A stretch of 64,000 nt of DNA from contig NZ_NWVD01000008.1 of the NCBI RefSeq assembly GCF_002374835.1, forward strand, positions 97,461 to 161,460, written 5' to 3'. The DNA is from Sphingomonas ginsenosidimutans (GTDB lineage Bacteria > Pseudomonadota > Alphaproteobacteria > Sphingomonadales > Sphingomonadaceae). Position 1 is the first letter of the stretch. Each line of letters opens with the position of its first letter. The position numbers were made by a program, and so were the translations under genes. The notes under the pieces were generated by a model. It was given only the letters and a program-made list of their open reading frames with translations. It was not told the DNA's origin and ran no database searches. Positions 42,192-50,386 of the stretch are shown in pieces.

Positions 42192-43142
42192 ATGGCCAGT
42201 TTCCTCGACTTCGAAAAGCCCATTGCCGAGCTGCAGGCGCGCATCGACGAATTGCGCGATACGGGCGCCGACGGCGGCGTCGATATCTCCGCCGAGATCG
42301 CCAAGCTGCAGGGCAAGTCCGACAAGCTGCTGAAGGACACCTTCGCCAAGCTGACCCCGTGGCAGAAGACGCAGGTCGCCCGCCATCCCGAACGCCCGCA
42401 TTTCAAACATTATGTCGCCGGGTTGTTCGAGGAATTCGTGCCGCTGGCGGGCGACCGCGCGTTCGGCGACGATCAGGCGATCCTGGGCGGCTTCGCCACG
42501 TTCCGCGGGCACCGGATCATGGTGCTGGGCCATGAAAAGGGCGACGACACCGCCAGCCGGCTGCGGCACAATTTCGGGATGGGCAAGCCGGAGGGTTATC
42601 GCAAGGCGATCCGCCTGATGGAGATGGCCGACCGCTTCGGCCTGCCGGTGGTGACGCTGGTCGACACGTCCGGCGCCTTCCCGGGCATCCAGGCCGAGGA
42701 GCGCGGCCAGGCCGAGGCGATCGCGCGTTCGACCGAGGCGTGCCTGGGCCTGCGCGTCCCGCTGGTGTCGGCGGTGGTGGGTGAAGGCGGATCGGGCGGC
42801 GCGATCGCGCTGGCCAGCGGCAATCGCGTGCTGATGTTCGAACATGCCGTCTATTCGGTGATCTCGCCGGAGGGCTGCGCCTCGATCCTGTGGCGCACCG
42901 CCGACAAGGCGGCGGACGCGGCCGAGGCGATGAAGGTGACCGCGCAGGACCTGAAGGCGCTGGGCGTCGTCGACACGATCGTCCCCGAGCCGCTGGGCGG
43001 CGCGCATCGCGATCCGTCCGGGGCGATCGCCGCGCTGGGCGATGCGATCGACAAGGCGCTGGCCGATCTGGGCAAGCTGGCCCCCGACGCGCTGGCGCGC
43101 GATCGCCGGGCCAAGTTCCTGGCGATGGGCCGCGTCGTCTGA
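42192..43142 (+). CDS. accA: acetyl-CoA carboxylase carboxyltransferase subunit alpha
   Basis: Alpha half of the carboxyltransferase that makes malonyl-CoA. The 316-aa length is standard. Conserved blocks: [72 protein letters not shown] and [13 protein letters not shown]. The ATG is ten bases after xerD with no Shine-Dalgarno; see the promoter entry. Confidence 0.97.
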   Translation: MASFLDFEKPIAELQARIDELRDTGADGGVDISAEIAKLQGKSDKLLKDTFAKLTPWQKTQVARHPERPHFKHYVAGLFEEFVPLAGDRAFGDDQAILGGFATFRGHRIMVLGHEKGDDTASRLRHNFGMGKPEGYRKAIRLMEMADRFGLPVVTLVDTSGAFPGIQAEERGQAEAIARSTEACLGLRVPLVSAVVGEGGSGGAIALASGNRVLMFEHAVYSVISPEGCASILWRTADKAADAAEAMKVTAQDLKALGVVDTIVPEPLGGAHRDPSGAIAALGDAIDKALADLGKLAPDALARDRRAKFLAMGRVV

Positions 43143-43170
43143 CGCGCACACCACGCGACGACGGCGCATG

Positions 43171-43205
43171 AAAAGGGCGGCGGGAGTGATCCCGCCGCCC
43201 TTCGT
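43171..43205. terminator. bidirectional terminator between accA and the first Flp pilin
   Basis: Perfect 11-bp stem GGGCGGCGGGA-GTGA-TCCCGCCGCCC, flanked by AAAA on the left and TTCG on the right, between convergent genes. It is strongest in the minus direction (TTTT after the stem). Confidence 0.8.
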
Positions 43206-43227
43206 GCATCCCGATAGGGTGCGCCGC

Positions 43228-43407
43228 TTACTTCGGCGTCGCTTCGGTCTTCATCTTGCCCGACACGGCGTTGAAGGTGCTGCCCAGCTGGTTGCCCAGG
43301 CCCTTCATTGCGGCGATCGCGGCGACGGCGATCAGTGCGGCGATCAGGCCGTATTCGATCGCGGTGGCGCCCTTGCTGTTCTTCAGGAACGCGCGGATGG
43401 TCTGCAT
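43228..43407 (-). CDS. Flp family type IVb pilin (copy 1)
   Basis: A 59-aa Flp/Fap pilin: MQTIRAFLKN leader, the G-x-T/A-x-I-E-Y processing motif KGATAIEYGLI, a single TM/assembly helix (AALIAVAAIAAMKGLGN) and a short polar tail (KTEATPK). Prepilin peptidase would cut before Ala-Thr. GGGAG lies before the ATG. Nearly identical to the second copy 200 bp away. The tad/cpa assembly genes are not in this window. Confidence 0.92.
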   Translation of the reverse strand: MQTIRAFLKNSKGATAIEYGLIAALIAVAAIAAMKGLGNQLGSTFNAVSGKMKTEATPK

Positions 43408-43432
43408 GGAAAATTCTCCCGTTCGCTATTGT

Positions 43433-43447
43433 GCTTCAGTTACCCGG
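43433..43447 (-). promoter_or_regulatory. conserved leader element of pilin copy 1
   Basis: Minus-strand CCGGGTAACTGAAGC, about 25 bp upstream of the start. The same element with one change occurs upstream of pilin copy 2 at 43818-43832. It could be a shared operator, sRNA target or simply duplicated sequence. Confidence 0.4.
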
Positions 43448-43557
43448 CGACGGGGCTTCGACCCCAATCGCATCATCGGTATCGCACACAGGCTTTACTG
43501 AAGATAAAATGAGAAGAACGAAGCATGGTGGTAAAGGAAACATGAACCGGACGCAGC

Positions 43558-43589
43558 AAAAGGGCGACGGAACCGAAGTTCCGCCGCCC
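43558..43589 (-). terminator. terminator of pilin copy 2
   Basis: Minus strand: GGGCGGCGGAAC-TTCG-GTTCCGTCGCCC with one mismatch and TTTT after the stem. It separates transcription of the two pilin copies. Confidence 0.75.
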
Positions 43590-43615
43590 GATGTGCGTGT
43601 CCGAAGACGCGAAGC

Positions 43616-43795
43616 TTACTTCGGCGTCGCTTCGGTGGCCATCTTGCCCGACACCGAGTTGAAGGTGGTGCCCAGCTGGTTGCCCAGGCCCTTCATCGCG
43701 GCGATGGCGGCGACGGCGATCAGCGCGGCGATCAGGCCGTACTCGATCGCGGTGGCGCCCTTGCTGTTCTTCAGGAACGAACGAATCTTCTGCAT
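43616..43795 (-). CDS. Flp family type IVb pilin (copy 2)
   Basis: A 59-aa pilin starting MQKIRSFLKN, with the same KGATAIEYGLI processing motif and helix as copy 1. Only a handful of residues differ (at positions near 3, 6, 43, 47 and 53), so this is a recent duplication. It has its own terminator and leader element. The stretch upstream (43796-43934) is AT-rich relative to the window. Confidence 0.92.
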   Translation of the reverse strand: MQKIRSFLKNSKGATAIEYGLIAALIAVAAIAAMKGLGNQLGTTFNSVSGKMATEATPK

Positions 43796-43817
43796 ATCGA
43801 TCTCCAGTGGTACCAAA

Positions 43818-43832
43818 GCTTCAGCTACCCGG
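43818..43832 (-). promoter_or_regulatory. conserved leader element of pilin copy 2
   Basis: Minus-strand CCGGGTAGCTGAAGC, about 23 bp upstream of the start codon; 14 of 15 bases match the element before copy 1. Confidence 0.4.
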
Positions 43833-43934
43833 CCGACGTCTGTTGACGTCGAGCCCATCCCGTTTATGATGCCGCGGTTGACGAAAGATTAAAGTAAGCA
43901 TCGTGCCGCAAATATTTGATAGTTAACGGCAAGG

Positions 43935-44126
43935 TTACTTTGCGATATTCATGTTGTTGTTGGCGTAGGCGTACATCGCGCTGCTGGCATTGACGAACTT
44001 TCCCGCCGCCGCGACCATCGACATCGCAATCATCGCCAGGATGATGCCATATTCGGTTGCCGATGCGCCGCGACGGTCGCGCACGAGGCGCAGGAGACGG
44101 GCGACAAGGCGATCGGGGGCTGGCAT
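43935..44126 (-). CDS. Flp-like type IVb pilin (divergent member)
   Basis: A 63-aa pilin-like protein with a longer basic leader (PAPDRLVARLLRLVRDRRG), processing motif GASATEYGII, a helix (LAMIAMSMVAAAGKFV) and an Asn/Ala-rich tail (AYANNNMNIAK). It is clearly in the Flp family but distinct from the other two; it may be a minor pilin. Its 5' end is 38 bp from the Nudix gene on the other strand. Confidence 0.85.
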   Translation of the reverse strand: MPAPDRLVARLLRLVRDRRGASATEYGIILAMIAMSMVAAAGKFVNASSAMYAYANNNMNIAK

Positions 44127-44164
44127 GGCGCCGGGCTTGGCACAGCGGGGTTAAGGAAAGGTCG

Positions 44165-44590
44165 ATGGGGTCGCCGATACTGGTCGTCGCCGCCGCGCTG
44201 ATCGACGCGCAGGGGCGCTGCCTGATGCAACAGCGCCCCGCCGACAAGCAGCATGGCGGGCTGTGGGAATTTCCCGGCGGGAAGGTGGAGCCGGGGGAGG
44301 CGCCCGCCGATGCGCTGGCGCGCGAACTGGCCGAGGAACTGGGGATCGCGGTCGCGCCCGCCGCGCTCGCCCCGCTGTCGTTCGCGGTGGATCCCGCCAG
44401 GCCGGGCGCGGCGCTGGTGATGCTGCTGTACCGCTGCACCGAATGGAGCGGCATGCCCCGCCCGCTGGCGGCCGATGCGCTGCGCTGGGACCTGCCGTGC
44501 GCGCTTGCCGATCTGCCGATGCCGCCGGTCGACGTGCCGCTGCTTGCCGCGCTGCGACAGGCTCTTGCCGTGCCCGCTCCGCTGTCATAG
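44165..44590 (+). CDS. mutT: 8-oxo-dGTP diphosphatase (MutT-type Nudix hydrolase)
   Basis: Removes oxidised dGTP from the nucleotide pool. The 141-aa Nudix protein shows QQRPADKQHGGLWEFPGGK and the Nudix box GGKVEPGEAPADALARELAE(ELGI), with the full metal-binding REXXEE pattern. The RPADKQHGGLWEFPGGK block is characteristic of MutT among Nudix families. It is followed by the cobalamin riboswitch, with no indication of functional link. Confidence 0.92.
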   Translation: MGSPILVVAAALIDAQGRCLMQQRPADKQHGGLWEFPGGKVEPGEAPADALARELAEELGIAVAPAALAPLSFAVDPARPGAALVMLLYRCTEWSGMPRPLAADALRWDLPCALADLPMPPVDVPLLAALRQALAVPAPLS

Positions 44591-44604
44591 GGGGGCGGGC
44601 AGCG

Positions 44605-44770
44605 AACAGGTTCCCCCTAGCCGGGGATGAAATGGGAATCCGGAACCGATCCGGAGCTGCCCCCGCAACTGTGACCGGTGAGCCGATCCCCGCGCGCGCC
44701 ACTGGACCTTCGGGTCTGGGAAGGCCGGGATCAGGCGTCGACCCGGGAGCCAGGAGACCTGCCTGTCCGT
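44605..44770 (+). promoter_or_regulatory. cobalamin (AdoCbl) riboswitch
   Basis: Contains the diagnostic segments in order: GGGAATCCGG (near 44634), GAGCTGCCCCCGCAACTGTGA (near 44656), CCACTGG...TGGGAAGG (44699-44724) and the B12 box GCCAGGAGACCTGCC (44749-44763). It controls the transport operon that follows, presumably repressing btuB when cobalamin is plentiful. Ends are approximate. Confidence 0.93.
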
Positions 44771-44909
44771 GGTTGTCCTTCGCGCGGACGGGGTGTGCCG
44801 GGCGATCGAGGTCTTTTCCTCGCGTGACGACTGTTCTGGGGTCGGCACGCGGGGGTGGCATCGCCACGCGCCGTCGCCGTCCCGCACATGTGATGGGGAC
44901 CGAGGGGAC

Positions 44910-46847
44910 ATGAACTACCGTATTTCGCTGATCGCGCTGCCGCTGCTGACGGCGGCGCTGCCGGCCCATGCCAGCGAGCAGAGCGCGCAGTCCGGCCCGG
45001 CGCTGGAGGAAGCGGCCGCCGCCGGCGACGCGATCGTCGTCACCGCCAATCGCACCGCGCGCCCGATCGACACCGTGGGGCAGGCGATCACGGTGCTCGA
45101 CACCGCGACGATCGAACAGCGTCAGAGCGTGACCGTCGCCGACCTGCTGCGCCAGACGCCGGGCGTGTCGGTGGCGCGCAACGGCGGTATCGGCGGCGTG
45201 ACCAGCGTGTTCATTCGCGGCGCGGAAAGCGACCAGACCGTGGCGCTGATCGACGGGGTGAAGATCAACGATCCGTCGTCGCCGGGCGGCGGGTTCAACT
45301 TCGGTGAGTTGCTGATCGGCAATATCGCGCGGATCGAGGTGCTGCGCGGTGCCGAATCGGTGCTGTGGGGCAGCCAGGCGATCGGCGGCGTGGTGAACAT
45401 GATCACCCGCCAGCCGACCGAAAAGCTGACCGTCAACGCGCGCGGCGAAGGTGGCTGGCACGGCACCGGGCAGGGCGTGGCGAACGTGGCGGGCCGTGTC
45501 GGCCCGGTATCGGCGAGTGTCGGCGGCGGCTATTTCACCACCGAGGGCACGTCCGCCGCGGCGGTCGGGACCGAGCGGGACGGCTATCGCAACTATGGCG
45601 CGAACGGCAGCGTCAACATCGCGCTCGCCGATGCGGTGTCGGTCGACCTGCGCGGCTTCTATTCGAACGGGCGCGCCGATTACGACGGCTTCGCCCCGCC
45701 CACCTATGCGTTCGGCGATACGCGCGAATATAGCGAGACCGAACAATGGGTCGGCTATGGCGGGCTGAACGTCGCGCTGTTCGCCGGGAAATTCCGCAAC
45801 CGCTTCGCCTATGCGCGCACGCAGGTGAACCGCGCGACCTTTGATCCGGCGCAGACCCCGGCCGAAACCTTCCGCGCGCGCGGGCGTAACGAGCGGCTGG
45901 AATATCAGGGCAACGTCGATCTGGGCGATATGGTGCGCGCCACCTTCGGCGCGGAGCGTGAGGTGTCGCGGCTGTTCACCGCCGGGTTCGGCGCGGTCAG
46001 CAACGCACGCGCGCGCATCTGGGGGGCCTATGGTCAGCTGTCGGTGATGCCGGTGACCGGGCTGACCGTGACGGGCGGTGTGCGCCACGACGACCACGAC
46101 CGGTTCGGCGGCGCGACGACCGCCTCGGCCAGCGGCGCCTACACCCCCAACGGCGGCGCTACGGTGCTGCGCGCCAGCTATTCGGAAGGGTATAAGGTGC
46201 CGTCGCTGTACCAGCTGTTCGGCGATTACGGGAACCGCACGCTGCGCCCCGAACGCTCGCACGGCTGGGACGCGGGCGTGACGCAGCGCGCCCTGGACGG
46301 GGCGGTCGAGGCGAGCGCGACGTGGTTCCACCGCACCTCCACCGATCTCATCAGCTTCGTGTCCTGTGCCGCGGGGGCGGGCGGCATCTGCACCGATCGC
46401 CCGTTCGGCACCTATGACAACGTCGCACGCGCGCGGGCGCAGGGGCTGGAACTGGCGCTGGCGCTGCGCCCGGTCGAGGCGCTGACGGTGTCGGGCGCCT
46501 ATACCTATCTGGACGCGCAGAACCGCTCGCCCGGATCGGCGTCGTTTGGGCGCGCGCTCGCGCGGCGGCCGTCGCAGAGCGTGACGATGAACGCCGACTA
46601 TCGCTGGCCGATCGGGCTGACCACCGGCGCGACGGTGACCGCGGTGGGCGACAGCCTCGATCCGTCGGCGCCGCGCGGGCGGCTGGACGGCTATGTCCTG
46701 GCCGACGCGCGCCTGTCCTTCCCGCTGGGCGAGCACGTCGAGCTGTACGGGCGGGTCGAAAACCTGTTCGGCGAACGCTACCAGACCGCCGCCGGCTATG
46801 GCACGCCGGGCCGTGCGGCCTATGGCGGCGTCCGCCTGCGGTACTGA
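44910..46847 (+). CDS. btuB: TonB-dependent vitamin B12 receptor BtuB
   Basis: Outer-membrane cobalamin receptor, 645 aa. Signal peptide to HASEQS, TonB box GDAIVVTANR (about residue 42), plug domain (VADLLRQTPGVSVARNGG, VTSVFIRGAESDQTVALIDG, VEVLRGAESVLWGSQAIGG-type) and a 22-strand barrel ending ...YGGVRLRY. It has the adjacent B12 riboswitch and btuFCD downstream. ATG at 44910 follows GAGGGGA; the 140-bp stretch before it is the riboswitch expression platform. Confidence 0.95.
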   Translation: MNYRISLIALPLLTAALPAHASEQSAQSGPALEEAAAAGDAIVVTANRTARPIDTVGQAITVLDTATIEQRQSVTVADLLRQTPGVSVARNGGIGGVTSVFIRGAESDQTVALIDGVKINDPSSPGGGFNFGELLIGNIARIEVLRGAESVLWGSQAIGGVVNMITRQPTEKLTVNARGEGGWHGTGQGVANVAGRVGPVSASVGGGYFTTEGTSAAAVGTERDGYRNYGANGSVNIALADAVSVDLRGFYSNGRADYDGFAPPTYAFGDTREYSETEQWVGYGGLNVALFAGKFRNRFAYARTQVNRATFDPAQTPAETFRARGRNERLEYQGNVDLGDMVRATFGAEREVSRLFTAGFGAVSNARARIWGAYGQLSVMPVTGLTVTGGVRHDDHDRFGGATTASASGAYTPNGGATVLRASYSEGYKVPSLYQLFGDYGNRTLRPERSHGWDAGVTQRALDGAVEASATWFHRTSTDLISFVSCAAGAGGICTDRPFGTYDNVARARAQGLELALALRPVEALTVSGAYTYLDAQNRSPGSASFGRALARRPSQSVTMNADYRWPIGLTTGATVTAVGDSLDPSAPRGRLDGYVLADARLSFPLGEHVELYGRVENLFGERYQTAAGYGTPGRAAYGGVRLRY

Positions 46848-46864
46848 CGGAAGGGGAAGGGGCG

Positions 46865-47704
46865 ATGCGCGCGCTGTATGTCGCCATGCTGGCACCGGCG
46901 CTGCTGTCCGCGACGCCGCGACACGTGCCGCGCCCTACGCCCCTTCCCCGCATCGTCTCGATCAATCCCTGCCTCGACGCGATCCTGGTCGAGGTCGCCG
47001 ATCCTGCGCAGATCGCCGGGATCAGCGCCTATTCGCAGGATCCGCGCAGCACCTCGATCCCGCTGGCGGTGGCGCGGCGCTTCACCGCGCTGTCGGGCAC
47101 CGCGGAGGAAGTGGTGGCGCTGCGCCCCGATATCGTCATCGGGGGCGCGCATGTCTCGCCCGCCACCGTCGCGGCGCTCAAGCGGATGCGCATCCCGCTG
47201 GTGCAATATCCCGTCCCGGCCACCGTGGATGACAGCGTCGCACAGGTCCGTGCGCTCGCCGCGGTCGCGGGGCATCCGGCGCGCGGCGTGGCGCTGGCGC
47301 GGCGGATCGCAGCGGCGGCGGCCCCGGCGCGGCTGCGGCCGGTGCCCGCGCTGATCTGGGGCGCGGGCGGGCTGGTGCCCGGCGCCGGCACCTTGCCCGA
47401 CGAACTGCTGCGCCGCGCCGGCTTTTCGAACAGCAGCGCGGCCTATGGCCTTGCCCAATGGGACATACTGCCGCTGGAATATCTGGTGGCGCGCCCGCCG
47501 CGCGTGCTGCTGTCGACCGGGCTGGCCGACGTGGGTGGCGAGCGGCTGGCGCGGCATCGCGCGGTGCGGCGGCTGGGCGCGCGGATCACGGTCGCGCCGT
47601 TCGCCGCGCGGCTGATGAACTGCGGCGGTCCGTCGATCATCGCCGCGATGGCGCGATTGCGCGCGATTCGGCAGAAGGTGGGCCGGCAGGGGGTGGGCGC
47701 ATGA
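46865..47704 (+). CDS. btuF: periplasmic cobalamin-binding protein BtuF
   Basis: ABC transporter substrate-binding protein (cluster 8 fold), 279 aa. N-terminal signal peptide without a lipobox, then PRIVSINPCLDAILVEV, VVALRPDIVIGGAHVSP and LPDELLRRAGFSN, matching the BtuF/FhuD/FecB group. Proximity to btuB, btuC and btuD settles the ligand. The stop overlaps btuC by four bases (ATGA). Confidence 0.9.
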   Translation: MRALYVAMLAPALLSATPRHVPRPTPLPRIVSINPCLDAILVEVADPAQIAGISAYSQDPRSTSIPLAVARRFTALSGTAEEVVALRPDIVIGGAHVSPATVAALKRMRIPLVQYPVPATVDDSVAQVRALAAVAGHPARGVALARRIAAAAAPARLRPVPALIWGAGGLVPGAGTLPDELLRRAGFSNSSAAYGLAQWDILPLEYLVARPPRVLLSTGLADVGGERLARHRAVRRLGARITVAPFAARLMNCGGPSIIAAMARLRAIRQKVGRQGVGA

Positions 47705-48663
47705 CCCGGCTCAACCTGTGGCTGTGCCTGGGGCTGGTGGTCGCGGCGATCCTGTCGGTCGCGGCGGGGAAGGTGTGGGTGCCGCTCGACGCCTGGAGCA
47801 GCGCCGATCCGCGCTCGCTCATCATCGTCGAACTGCGCCTGCCGCGTACCGTGCTGGCGCTCGCGGTCGGCGCGGCGCTGGGGTTTTCGGGGGCGGTGAT
47901 GCAGGGTTACCTGCGCAATCCGCTCGCCGATCCGGGGCTGTTCGGTGTGTCGGCGGGCGCAGCGTTCGGCGCGGTGTGCGCGCTGTTCTTCGGCTATGCC
48001 GCGCAGGCGTGGCTGCTGCCCGGCTTCGCGTTGGCGGGCGCGGGCGCGACGATGGCGATGTTGGCGCTGATCGCGGGGCGATCGGGCAGCCTGATCCTGT
48101 TCACGCTGGCGGGGATGATCCTGACCAGCATCGCCGGATCGCTGACCGCGCTGGCGATCAGCCTGGCGCCCACGCCGTTCGTCGCGTCGGAGATCGTGAC
48201 GTGGCTGATGGGCGCGTTGACCGACCGCAGTTGGGACGATGTGCTGGTCGCCGCGCCGCTGATGGCGCTAGGCGCGGTGATCCTGGCGCGCACCGCCGCC
48301 GCGCTGGACGCGCTGACGCTGGGGGAGGTCGCCGCGCGATCGATGGGTGTCGATCCGCGCCGCCTGCAACTGGCGGTGGTCGCCGGTATAGCGCTGCTGG
48401 TCGGCGCATCGGTGGCGGCGGCGGGGGTGATCGGCTTCGTCGGGCTGATGGTGCCGCACCTCGTCCGTCCGCTCGCGGGGCACCGCCCCTCGGCGATCCT
48501 GCTGCCCAGCGCGCTGGCGGGTGCGCTGCTGCTGACGGTGGCGGACACGCTGGTGCGAGTCCTGCCGACCGTCGCCGAGCTGCGGCTGGGGATCGCCATG
48601 TCGATGCTGGGCGGGCCGTTCTTCCTCTACCTGTTGGTCGCGATGCGGCGGCGGCTGGCATGA
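47701..48663 (+). CDS. btuC: cobalamin ABC transporter permease BtuC
   Basis: FecCD-type inner membrane permease with about ten TM helices, 320 aa. Family motifs: LRLPRTVLALAVGAALG, AVMQGYLRNPLADPGLFGVS, SAGAAFG, FVGLMVPHLVRPLAGH (the coupling region for BtuD) and GGPFFLYLL. Tight four-base overlaps link it to btuF and btuD. Confidence 0.94.
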   Translation: MTRLNLWLCLGLVVAAILSVAAGKVWVPLDAWSSADPRSLIIVELRLPRTVLALAVGAALGFSGAVMQGYLRNPLADPGLFGVSAGAAFGAVCALFFGYAAQAWLLPGFALAGAGATMAMLALIAGRSGSLILFTLAGMILTSIAGSLTALAISLAPTPFVASEIVTWLMGALTDRSWDDVLVAAPLMALGAVILARTAAALDALTLGEVAARSMGVDPRRLQLAVVAGIALLVGASVAAAGVIGFVGLMVPHLVRPLAGHRPSAILLPSALAGALLLTVADTLVRVLPTVAELRLGIAMSMLGGPFFLYLLVAMRRRLA

Positions 48664-49427
48664 ACGCGCTCGCGGTCCATGACGTGACGCTGACGCTAGG
48701 CGGGCGGCGCGTGCTCGACAAGGTCGAGGCCACGTTCGCGCCGGGCCGGGTCAGCGCGCTGCTCGGCCCCAATGGCGCGGGGAAGAGCAGCCTGCTGGCC
48801 TGCCTCGCCGCGCTGCGCCGCCCGGATGCGGGCCGGGTAACGCTGGGCGGGGCAGACGTTGACGCGATCGACCCGCAGGCGCGCGCACGCCGCATCGGCC
48901 TGCTGCCGCAGGGGCATGACGTCCACTGGAACGTCGACGTCGCGACGCTGGTGGCGCTGGGGCGCCTGCCGTGGCGCGGCCGCTGGAGCGAGACCGAGGC
49001 GGATCGCGCTGCGGTCGCCCGCGCGCTGGCGGCGACCGACATGGCCCTGCTGGCGGCGCGCGGGATGGAGCATCTGTCGGGCGGCGAGCGCGCGCGCGCG
49101 CTGCTGGCGCGCGTGCTGGCGGGGGAGCCGGAATGGCTGCTGGCCGACGAACCGCTCGCCAGCCTCGACCCGCGGCACCAGATGGAGGTCGGCGCGCGCC
49201 TGCGCGACGTCGCGGCGGGCGGGCGCGGCGTGGTGCTGGTGGTCCACGACCTCAACATGGCGGCACGGCTGGCCGACGATATCGTGCTGCTGCGCGACGG
49301 GCGGGTGGTGGCGCACGGCCCGGCCGCGGACGTGCTGACGCCCGCGCTGGTCGAGGAAACCTACGGCCTGCCGGTGGAGATCGGGCGGACGCCGGACGGC
49401 GCGACGTTCATCCTGCCGCGCGGCTGA
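48660..49427 (+). CDS. btuD: cobalamin ABC transporter ATP-binding protein BtuD
   Basis: ATPase of the cobalamin importer, 255 aa. Walker A GPNGAGKSS (about residues 36-44), Q-loop LLPQGHD, signature HLSGGERARALLARVLAG, Walker B WLLADEPLASLD and the H-loop VVHDLNMAA. It ends the btu operon 18 bp before the tRNA-Cys gene on the other strand. Confidence 0.94.
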   Translation: MNALAVHDVTLTLGGRRVLDKVEATFAPGRVSALLGPNGAGKSSLLACLAALRRPDAGRVTLGGADVDAIDPQARARRIGLLPQGHDVHWNVDVATLVALGRLPWRGRWSETEADRAAVARALAATDMALLAARGMEHLSGGERARALLARVLAGEPEWLLADEPLASLDPRHQMEVGARLRDVAAGGRGVVLVVHDLNMAARLADDIVLLRDGRVVAHGPAADVLTPALVEETYGLPVEIGRTPDGATFILPRG

Positions 49428-49445
49428 TTCGCCGATCGCTCCAGA

Positions 49446-49519
49446 TGGAGGCCCGACCGGGAATCGAACCCGGGTGCAAGGATTTGCAGTCCTCTGCGTC
49501 ACCACTCCGCCATCGGGCC
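49446..49519 (-). tRNA. tRNA-Cys (GCA)
   Basis: Reading the minus strand: acceptor GGCCCGA with TCGGGCC, anticodon stem-loop with GACTGCAAATC giving anticodon GCA (Cys), T-arm GGGTTCGATTCCC, and an encoded 3' TCCA. About 74 nt including CCA. Confidence 0.95.
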
Positions 49520-49537
49520 TCGACGTCGGGAGGGGCG

Positions 49538-49566
49538 CAGATGCGGGCGCCGGCGCGCGCTGTCAA
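49538..49566 (-). promoter_or_regulatory. candidate tRNA-Cys promoter
   Basis: Minus strand: TTGACA (49566-49561), 17 bp, CATCTG (49543-49538), 19 bp before the tRNA 5' end. It is the clearest -35 hexamer in the window besides that of rpmE. Confidence 0.5.
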
Positions 49567-49693
49567 GCGCCTGTCGCGCGGCCGATGCGCCAAACCGCAC
49601 GCTAAGCGTTGGCAAAAGCACCATGCGCGCGATACAAGCGCGGCGCAGCAACGTGTGTTGCATCCATATAACAGCTATGCCACAGGAAGGCCG

Positions 49694-50374
49694 ATGACCG
49701 CTCACGCCACCGCCCCCGCCGTTCGCGCCGACGATTTCGCCGTCATGCGGCAGGCGATGGTCGCCAGCCAGCTGCGCACCGCCGCGGTCGACGATCCGCG
49801 CGTCGTCGCCGCCATCGCGCAGGTCCCGCGCGAGGCGTTCGTGCCGGGCGCGTCCGCCGATCTGGCCTATCGCGATACCGCGATCGACCTGGGGCAGGGG
49901 CGCCGGCTCAACACCCCGCTGGCGACCGCGCGGCTGATCGTCGCGGCGCGGCTGCTGCCGGCCGACCGCGTGCTGCTGGTGGGGGCGGCGACCGGCTATG
50001 CCGCCGCGATCCTGGCGAAGCTGGTGGCGCAGGTGACCGCGGTCGAATCGACGCCCGCGCTGGTCGCGCAGGCCCGCACCGTGCTCGCGGACACGCCCAA
50101 CGTGACTTTGGTCGAGGGGCCGCTGGAACACGGCCATCCCGACGGCGCGCCCTATGACGTGCTGATCGTCGACGGCGCGGTCGAGGAACTGCCGATGACG
50201 CTGGTCACGCAGCTGGCCGATGGCGGGCGGATCGTGTCGGGGCTGATCGACAAGGGCGTCTACCGCCTCGCTTCGGGCGCGCGCCGCGGCGCCGCCTTCG
50301 CGCTCACCCCCTTTGCGGACGTCGATTCGGTGCCCTTGCCCGGGTTCGCGCGGCCGCGCCGCTTCACCTTCTGA
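49694..50374 (+). CDS. pcm: protein-L-isoaspartate O-methyltransferase family protein
   Basis: SAM-dependent methyltransferase of the PCMT family, 226 aa. MRQAMVASQLRTAAVDD, VPREAFVP, the GxNxPL-like LGQGRRLNTPLATAR, SAM-binding LLVGAATGYAAAILA and VTAVESTP. Such proteins repair isoaspartyl residues. The short alphaproteobacterial type, regularly next to tolC, may have another substrate. ATG at 49694 after AGGAAGG. Confidence 0.85.
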   Translation: MTAHATAPAVRADDFAVMRQAMVASQLRTAAVDDPRVVAAIAQVPREAFVPGASADLAYRDTAIDLGQGRRLNTPLATARLIVAARLLPADRVLLVGAATGYAAAILAKLVAQVTAVESTPALVAQARTVLADTPNVTLVEGPLEHGHPDGAPYDVLIVDGAVEELPMTLVTQLADGGRIVSGLIDKGVYRLASGARRGAAFALTPFADVDSVPLPGFARPRRFTF

Positions 50375-50386
50375 GGGAATTTTCGC

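Noticed and set aside
49520..49693. Short gene in the gap between tRNA-Cys and the methyltransferase
   Set aside because: No frame with start and ribosome binding site; the stretch holds the tRNA promoter and presumably that of the methyltransferase.
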